From positions 7,001,852-7,065,851 of the forward strand of contig NC_087197.1 in assembly GCF_035594125.1 (NCBI RefSeq): a stretch of 64,000 nucleotides of DNA. Reading direction: 5' to 3'. Within the stretch, counting starts at the first letter, position 1. The number at the start of each line of letters is the position of its first letter. Both the position numbers and the translations under genes were made by a program. Shown piece after piece: positions 57,301 to 64,000 of the stretch. A model generated the notes under the pieces. It was not told the DNA's origin and ran no database searches. It saw only the letters and a program-made list of their open reading frames with translations. The stretch is from Scylla paramamosain (lineage: Eukaryota; Arthropoda; Malacostraca; Decapoda; Portunidae).

Positions 57301-58020
57301 TGTCCCTAAAGGGGGGAGGGAGTCCAGAGGGCAGTTATGTTACGTTTGCACTAGTTTTTCAGGGAAATGTTCAAAAGTGGAAGTTATACTTATTACATTT
57401 TAAAAAATCTGAAAAGCCTATATTTCATTTATTCTCTTCTCTACCACCCAAAACCCCCCAATGCTCACAGGACAGCTTGTTTGAGGGGTTTGTTGACACC
57501 ACATTTCTCCAGTATGTTCAATACATAAAGATGCATGCACCATGAGCGTTAACACCCCCTCAGCATCACATCAAAAAATATTTAAAAACCCCCTTATTGC
57601 AATATATCAGGTGTTTTATTGTTTATGGAAGTCTTACTAATACAATGTCTAACTTTTAAAGATATATGTTTAATATCCAGGACAAGCATGGGTAGCAAGC
57701 CTACAACTACCCGGATTAGGCAAGAGCTCAGGGATGGTGTTAGCATAATGATCAGGGATCCTTGAAACACGCCTGTATTTCTCCTCCTTCCTCATTGTAA
57801 CACCTGTTATCTTACTTTATAACTGGTGAGCAATGCTCCTCAGGTGTTGAAGGGTGTCAACTTTCATGACCGGCTGCAGGTTCACATGGGTTAAAATAAA
57901 ACACTACACCATATTAAGATTCACCACTGTTCTGTCTTTTGACTGTTTTATCTGAAATTCCAAAGCACCAAGAGGACCATTAACTTACTCTAACACACCC
58001 ATATATCTATGAACACTGCC
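57301..58020. other. No gene recognised
   Basis: The start contains a GGGGGGAGGGAG stretch (57310-57325). The rest is AT-rich, with no protein family recognised in either strand. If the exon candidate at 58027 is real, the lower-coordinate part of this stretch would be its first intron. Confidence 0.35.
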
Positions 58021-58026
58021 ACTTAC

Positions 58027-58200
58027 CTTGATCTTGCATAATAATTGTACTCATCTTGCACTCACAAGTCTTAAGGTGAAGTCTGGCCAGCGCAGGATGG
58101 TCTTGCTTTGCCCGGTGTCGTGTGAAATCTTCTCCTGGTTTCAAAATTTTCCCGCCAGGTGACGCCACTGCGTCGTAAAAAAACCTTGTGACTTATTGTC
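58027..58200 (-). CDS. Speculative first exon with start codon and splice donor
   Basis: On the minus strand a CpG-containing leader (58200-58055) is followed by ATG at 58054 and codons for MSTIIMQDQ. It then meets an exact consensus donor, CAAG|GTAAGT (exon end 58027, intron start 58026). Only 28 coding bases are present, so no family can be assigned. No matching downstream exon was found. The donor match and ATG could be chance. Confidence 0.2.
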
Positions 58201-58970
58201 AATATCCATATTCTTATTTGTTTGATGCTTGTTTAGAGTAATAAATTTATCAAGTCAAATAAAATCAAAAAGGCTTTAAAAATCGTTAAATATATTGACA
58301 AAATCAACAAAATTGGCAACTCTACTGCAAGGGCAGGCCAACAGGGCGGCATGTTGCATCCAGCCAACCAGTCTCGAACGTGTGAGGCTCTGGAAAAAGG
58401 AAAAAAAAAAAAAAAAATTCAACACGCATGCCTTGCCATATTTCAGCCGGAATTTCATTCATACCTTAAAATTACCTTTAATTACCTTGCACTTTTCGTC
58501 ATATTACCTGAAAATTACCTTGAAAATTCTCGGACCTTTAAGAATTACCTTCAAGAACCCTCAATTACCTGAGGTGGAGTGTAATTACTCTGAAAGTGAG
58601 AGAGCCGCCCACAAATGATTTTCTCAACTGATTACAGTTGAGGAAACTACTAGACTGCCAAAGTGAAACATGTTAATATGATTTATTTATTATTTAAATG
58701 AAATAGCTATTTATTTCCTTTCAACAATTGCTAGTGACAACGGCACTTTTATTGCAATCCAAAATAAAAGAACATTAGAAATTTGTTTGAAACCCGACGA
58801 CCATGCCTGTGCTCTTAGGATTATAGAGGCTGATAATAATGAAGTATTTTTTTTTTTATAATGTTGAATGATGATGATGATGACACACTTGAAACATTCT
58901 CATTATAGCTATAAGTATTGCACATGACATTTGTAATCGGCTCAGCTGCAGCACGAATTATCTATACCAG
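58201..58970. other. No gene recognised; ATTACCT-rich minisatellite-like patch
   Basis: At 58465-58570 the word ATTACCT and variants recur about eight times at irregular 10-25 bp spacing. A short (GAT)n run lies at 58867-58882. No coding signal is seen. Confidence 0.4.
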
Positions 58971-58973
58971 GGG

Positions 58974-59400
58974 TTCTTAACCGGGGGTATCGAAACCCCT
59001 TGGGGGTATGGGAACCAAAGGCCGGGGGTCTGCGGGACTCGATTTCTGGGTACTGGTAGTTTCCCCCTCTGCCAGTGCGCATGCGCAAAGCGCTACCCTA
59101 CATGACGGCGGTTGACTCTTTTCCAGTGTTTTAAATTTAAAATACAAAGTTTAAATAATAAAACGGAACTATAACTTTATTAATTTTGCTTTCAGTAAAA
59201 AAATAATCAAATTATCAATGGTTATGTTTTTTTCCTAGTAATCCGTATCCAAAGTACAGTAAATTCAAAGCGATTGAAATACTCATATCTGGAAGACATA
59301 CTGGCAAATAATAGGATTGGTGATAATTATTTGAACAAGGTCAAGTGAAGGGGTATTGGGACCATATTCGACAATCCATTGGGGGTATGTTTAGTGCCCC
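58974..59400 (+). mobile_element. Probable hAT-type end fragment
   Basis: Begins CAGGGGTTCTTAACCGGGGG, a sequence typical of the terminal inverted repeats of many hAT elements. GGGGGTAT repeats follow, then a GC-rich subterminal zone. The matching right terminus, which should read GTTAAGAACCCCTG, is not in the window, so the element is truncated or its other end has diverged. A TGCGCATGCGCA motif lies at 59076-59087. An A run follows at 59405-59423. Confidence 0.4.
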
Positions 59401-59467
59401 ACTTAAAAAAAAAAAAAAAAAAAATATATAAAATAAAAGTCACCTTCAGTTAGGTGCCCACGAGTGA

Positions 59468-60761
59468 TGTTCCCTTGTGGCAGACGATAATCACAAATCC
59501 TATCACTGGATTCAAAAGAAATACAAATATTGACACTTTTTATAGATTTTTAATTGATAATGGAATAATCCAAATAATAATAAAAAAAAAGGAATCCAGA
59601 AATACAAAAGAATGGTAGCGTACTCTTCTTAGTTACAGCATAAAACTGCGATGGAGATAGTCTTCGCGACTACTGGAATTGCGGGGGAGACCAGAGAATA
59701 AATAAATAAATAAAAAATATACCTAAAAGGTATGTATAGACCTGAGGACAGTCCTTCACACAGTGATCTCGAACCAGGTGGTTGCACTAGTCACGTGGGA
59801 GAGAACCAACAAAAGGAACAAAAAAATGTGAATATCTATCCACTCAGAACAATAGTTTATCAACAGGAATATCTGAGGAGAATCCGAGAGAGACTGAGGA
59901 GAATCCGAGAGAGACTGGCTTTGCTTGTGAGGAAATAGGCGGGAAACTAAGGATAAAGGTTTCCAGTGGGGAAATTTATTAAGAGTTATAATTTTGTGTT
60001 AGTGGGGGGCGAGCTCAGGTTGTGAGTTCAGGGATGGAAAATATAAATAATTAAGTTACTGTTTACTTTATAGTTGTTACTTTAAGAAGTTTAATTCAAT
60101 GGACTTTTGAAATCAAATTGGGGGAATTAGTCAAGGTCTGGTATCTCTTCCCGGCTATGCGTAGCAACAGAGGGTAAGAGGACGGCGAAGCAAAGAGAAG
60201 ACTTATCAGATTCGTCAACCTCTATTGGCGCGGCGTAATTATCTGGAATTTGTTTGAGCTGGCTTAAGACCTTACCATTATAGAATAGAATTTTTATCAG
60301 TATTAAGGGCTCCCCATTCTCCTTGGAATTAGGTGAAAAAATTCGCCCTCTATAACCTGGCCAAGCAGGAGAAATTACGTTTATTCCACGGGGTAAATTT
60401 ATCATAGAAGTGGTCAACACAGTGACGCTGAGAGGGAGAAAAAAGTAAGGACAAAAGGAAACTGAGGAGAGGAGGGGAAGGGGGGGTTAGTCACATGATA
60501 CTGAGACTGTCTGGTCATCCCCGCACATTACGATGGGCCTTAGCCTAGAAAAAAAAAAAAATAGAAAATATACATAATTAATTTCCAGCACTACACGAGC
60601 CTTTCATCCGTTCTAGAATTTTTCTACCTCTCTCTTTTCTCCTTACCAAAAATAAAAATAACACCTTCACATCCGAAGTAATTAGAACCTCCCCTCACCA
60701 CCACACAACCAAGCCAGGCTGACGAACTGCACGTGATCTCTGTCGGGAAATAACTCTGACA
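59468..60761 (-). repeat. Candidate LTR of Ty3/gypsy element B
   Basis: On the minus strand a purine tract GGGAGGGAA is immediately followed by TGTCAGAG at 60761, the usual polypurine-tract/LTR junction, and it lies downstream of an integrase C-terminus. The far end is less certain. I place it at TGTTCCC on the plus strand (59468), because that gives TG/CA termini and the nearby AT-rich part resembles the end of the other LTR at 61727. The partner LTR is outside the window. A direct 22-bp duplication, AGGAGAATCCGAGAGAGACT, occurs at 59875-59920. A minus-strand open frame (60127-60485) inside it matches no family I know. Confidence 0.35.
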
Positions 60762-61290
60762 TTCCCTCCCATACAATGTGGCTTGTGGGCCATATCACCA
60801 CAATGTCCCTTGGAGACATAACTCGGCTCTTTCTCTCATCTCAAGGAAGAAAAAAAATTCCACCCCAACCAGCCTCTTGACCTCCTATGGTGTAAGGACT
60901 TAATCTTAAGTCACTCTGTCACTCTCTGAAACGAGATTCGGCCACCCCAGTACTCGGTTCCTTCCACTTGAACAGTCATTTACTCATCCACACATTCACT
61001 CACACCACGAGAGATACTACAGATGATTACGCTTGCAAGCGCTCGCCACGTCCTGCAAGTAAACCACCACAGCATGGCCCGAACCGGTTGTCGAGTGCAG
61101 TAGTAGTCTGCGTTAATTAAAGTGGTTCCTTATTCCTTCTCTCAAATTTCTTACATCACCTCTCACATAGTACCCATACCCGTCATACCTCGATTCATTA
61201 CAACCAGTCCAGCCAGACCATGCAAAAGTAAGGGGGGACTCTATTTACCCCAAGCACTCTGCTCTTTTCTATACCGTTCTTCCAGCGACA
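60762..61290 (-). other. Untranslated 3' region of element B
   Basis: Between the integrase stop and the purine tract (about 60762-60771) no coding sequence is recognised. No envelope-like frame is present. Confidence 0.4.
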
Positions 61291-61726
61291 TTAACATTCC
61301 TCAATATAGCGTCTGGGACGGTTACGCACTCTAGGCAGTAACACTTCAGTTTCTATATCAGATTGGAACACTGTGTCTTGAGCCGCAACTACGTACTCTT
61401 CCTCACTGTGAAACTGTTTGATCTTTTCTGCCGCTCTTTGCACCATCTTTCCCGAGAAAGGGTCTTTCACCACATAACCACCGCCTCCTCTTAAAACTTC
61501 CACCACCTTATATGGGCCGTCCCAACGAACACACAGTTTCTTACACACTCCTGACTCTGTAGTTTCTCGCTTCACCCACACCAACGCCCCAATGTCTACC
61601 TTCTGCTCCTTGCGTTTCCTGTTGGCCGCATTACGGTATTTCCGAGTCATTTTCTCGTGTGTTTCCCGGATCAGCCGGTGGACCACATCCACGTCTTGCT
61701 CGTCACCATCAACTGCGGGTAGCCTG
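61291..61726 (-). pseudogene. pol: Ty3/gypsy integrase C-terminal domain, element B
   Basis: The frame is open from the LTR boundary at 61726 and ends at 61291. It carries RNAANRKRKEQKVDIGALVW, then CVRWDGPYKVVEVLRGGGGY and VKDPFSGKMVQRAAEKIKQF. W-D-G-P-Y/F is the GPY/F module found after the catalytic core of Ty3/gypsy and retroviral integrases. The D,D,E core is missing because another LTR element begins at 61727 and cuts the gene. The rest of element B should lie beyond element A, outside the window. Confidence 0.8.
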
Positions 61727-62353
61727 TGTTACGTGTGAGCATACACTGAACTCTAGGGGATGGACCATGAAGGGGTGTTGCTCACACTAACAATGGAAGG
61801 GTTAAAAGAAAAGAGAAAAGGAGACATTTTAACTGCTATTTAATATCTCAAAGTTAACCCTTAAATTAAGTAACAATACAAAATTGAAGATTATTTAAGT
61901 AAGTAAAAGTAAGTAACAAGGAGTGGCAATCTGAACTGGACTGAATAACTTAAAAGACTGGTTCAGTTAATAACTTAAGCCAAGTTAGTAAATGCATATA
62001 GATACAAATTACAAAAATAAACACCTTTACATATACATAATAGAAAATAAATATAAATGTGTTTGTGTGTGTGTGTGTGTGTTTATGTGTGTGTGTGTGG
62101 GTGTGTAACACTGGTGTAACTCTTACCACCGCTCTCGAGTGTATATGAGGCTCCCAGCGTATGCCAAGGCGACCTCAGAGCTGTAGCGACCCTAGGAGGA
62201 GACTGAAGCTCGATGGAACTCCACCCCTCGTTATCGGCTTGGTAGCCTGCTAGAGGTCACGTATCCAGTATGCCTCAAGCTTATACACGTGGCAGCGCCA
62301 CGAGTTGAGAGGCAGGCACCTGGTTCCGTGGTAGAGTAGTCACGTGTGTGACA
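61727..62353 (-). repeat. 3' LTR of Ty3/gypsy element A
   Basis: On the minus strand a purine tract AAGAAGGGGGGAA (62354-62366) leads directly into TGTCACACACGTGAC at 62353. The unit ends GCTCACACGTAACA at 61727, giving TG/CA termini and a length of 627 bp. A GT microsatellite (62070-62106) lies within it. It sits between the RNase H frame of element A and the interrupted integrase of element B. Confidence 0.7.
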
Positions 62354-63617
62354 TTCCCCCCTTCTTAGGATGACGCAGAAGGAATGACTCTGCGTCATTA
62401 GAGAAGTGAGGTGGTTCCTGTCCCGTGAAGGTTGATTCCACCAGAACGTGTGTAGTCTGGGGCCTGGTAGATGGTTCTTCTGGCAGTGCTCGGCCCTCAG
62501 CTGCCTCCATCGACCGGTTCACAAGGCACGACTGCATCCCCGGCAACAGGATCCTAGGGTCCTCAGGGTCGCGACAGGTAGTGATGCGAGGCGTAGTGGG
62601 AAGGCGAGACAAAGTGTCAGCAAGGCAGTTGTCCAGTCCCTTAATATGGTGCATTTCAATGTGGTAAGGCTGGAGCTGTAGAGACCACCGTAGCAGACGT
62701 TGGTTAGTGAAGCGGTTCCTGTTGAGAAAAGTCAAAGGGTTGTGGTCAGTGTAGATTTGGAGTGGCTGGGTGTTGGACTGAAGATAGTACTCAAACTTCT
62801 TGATGGCAGAGATAATGGCTAAAAGTTCTTTCTCGATAGTGCTGTAATTCTTCTGATGGATGTTGAACTTCTCGGAGTGGTAGGCGACTGGGTGAAAGAT
62901 TCCGTCAGATTCTTGCAGGAGGGCGGCACCCGAAGCGTGATCACTGGCGTCAGTATGTATGGTGAAGGGTTTACTGAAGTCGGCCGCACGCAAAACCGGT
63001 TCCCGAGCAAGCAAGTTCTTAAGTTGATTGAAGGCATGTTGGCAGGCAGGGGTCCATTCGTACGCCACATTCCCACTAGTTAGTCTAGTAAGTGGCCCAG
63101 CTGCGTCTGCGAAGTTTGGACAGAAACGCTGGTAGAACCCCGCCATGCCCAGGAAGTGGCAGAGCTCGCGTCGAGTAGTGGGAGTTGGGTACTTCAGTAC
63201 TGCGTCGACGTTAGCGGTCTTGGGCCGGACGGAGCCTTGTCCAATCTGATGTCCTAGGTAGGAGACGGTGGCAGCTCCGAACGTAGACTTCGCCAGCTTC
63301 ACGGTGAGGTTCGCTTCCTGCAGACGGCTGAGCACATTCTGGATCTGGTACAGGTGGTCATCCCAGTCATGTGAAAAAATAAGAATATCATCTAAGTAAA
63401 CCAGCACTCCTTTTAATCCCTGCATTACCTTGTTCATTGCCCTCTGGAAAGTAGCGGGGCAATTCCTCATGCCAAATGGGGCTACTACATACTGGAAAAG
63501 TCCAAAAGGGGTGATGAAGGCAGAGACTATCTGAGCTCTTTCAGTAAGGGCTATTTGATAATACCCTTTTAATAGGTCCAGCTTAGTAACAAATTTGGCT
63601 TGACCTACTTCATATAA
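62340..63617 (-). pseudogene. pol: Ty3/gypsy reverse transcriptase and RNase H, element A, no integrase
   Basis: Counting from the Met at 63470, the catalytic YLDD is at residues 25-28 (63398-63387). The connection region has FLGMAGFYQRFCPNF near 107-120. RNase H runs from about 165 to 290, with Asp174 (HTDAS), the E of KELL near 215, and Asp242 (TDHNP). The frame is open upstream to 63617. After ADTLSRLP (about 284-291) only about 85 residues without a zinc-binding HHCC or D,D,E core remain before the stop, which overlaps the LTR start by a few bases. Integrase is therefore absent, apparently by internal deletion. A stop and frameshift at 63610-63620 separates it from the N-terminal reverse transcriptase. 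Confidence 0.85.
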
Positions 63618-64000
63618 TTATCAGGTCGTCTACCCGAGGCAGAGGATAGGCGTCAGGAATGGTGACGGCGTTGACCCGTCGGTAATCCGTGCAGAATCGC
63701 AGTTGTCCGTCCTCCTTGGGTACTAGGAGGCAGGGTGATGCCCATGGGGAGCTGCTGGGTATAGCCAAGCCCTGCTCTAATAAGTACTGGACCTCCTTCT
63801 GCATCTGTTCTCGTTTCCGGGGGTTGACTCTGTAGGGAGACTGCTTGATAGGGAAGGTCCCTGGAAGCACCTTCACATCATGGCGGAGGACATTACAGAT
63901 TTTAGGATGGTCACCGAACACGTCATACTGAGAGATCAATCTTGAGATATCCAGTGCTCGAGAGGATGAAAGATGACGGAGCTGATCATCTAAGTGTTGG
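63610..64000 (-). pseudogene. pol: Ty3/gypsy reverse transcriptase N-terminal part, element A (partial)
   Basis: The frame is open to the window edge. It shows [20 protein letters not shown], then [20 protein letters not shown] and [20 protein letters not shown], then LPRVDDLI before a TGA. These are the fingers and first palm motifs of Ty3/gypsy reverse transcriptase. The next residues continue in the frame that ends at 62340, so a short indel lies at 63610-63620. The protease and Gag should lie to the right of the window. Confidence 0.88.

Noticed and set aside
57237..57545. 102-codon plus-strand frame
   Set aside because: Opposite strand to a decayed LINE at its start, with no recognisable domain in the rest.
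60127..60485. Unknown or envelope-like gene on the minus strand
   Set aside because: About 118 codons, no signal peptide or membrane anchor recognised, no family match from memory. It falls inside a probable LTR, where incidental frames are common.

Overview
The window reads as repeat-dominated, non-coding eukaryotic DNA, most likely from a decapod crustacean. That is inference, based on the mix of non-LTR elements (LINEs) ending at (CA)n, Ty3/gypsy elements, a DIRS element with a tyrosine recombinase, hAT elements, an interstitial run of the arthropod TTAGG telomere motif, and very long CT and GT microsatellites. I see no bacterial genes, operons, tRNA or rRNA. Almost every protein-like segment is a decayed mobile-element gene. 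The only host-like coding traces are a two-exon Myb/SANT-like fragment at 14.6-15.6 kb and one speculative first exon near 58.0 kb on the minus strand.

Layout. 1-14.25 kb: minus-strand LINE copies lie head to tail, separated by GT/CA microsatellites. The largest carries ORF1, endonuclease and reverse transcriptase, and is split by a young Ty3/gypsy LTR retrotransposon (4242-10844). That element has 764-bp LTRs differing at three positions and a 4-bp target duplication, but its genes carry one frameshift and one in-frame stop. 14.25-16.8 kb: the Myb/SANT-like exons, then fragments of a second, poly(A)-ended LINE family. 16.8-46.16 kb: a satellite of about 29 kb. It has a basic unit of roughly 95-110 bp, several orientation switches, a higher-order unit of about 1.1 kb seen about 13 times (28.3-41.4 kb), and a 4.8-kb block containing a LINE that recurs about 17.7 kb away. 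It ends at a 100-N assembly gap.

46.26-64 kb: a plus-strand LINE; a 1965-bp non-autonomous hAT-like element with 14-bp terminal inverted repeats and an 8-bp target duplication; a degenerate DIRS element (49974-55022) interrupted twice by the poly(A)-ended LINE family; decayed minus-strand LINEs with fold-back hairpins; a hAT end; and two nested minus-strand Ty3/gypsy elements running off the right edge.

No pathway joins these parts. What links them is their history: layered insertions, with microsatellites and the satellite acting as hosts. The strongest candidate for something undescribed is the hierarchical, orientation-switching satellite. Second is the repeated association of one LINE family's 3' end with (CA)n.
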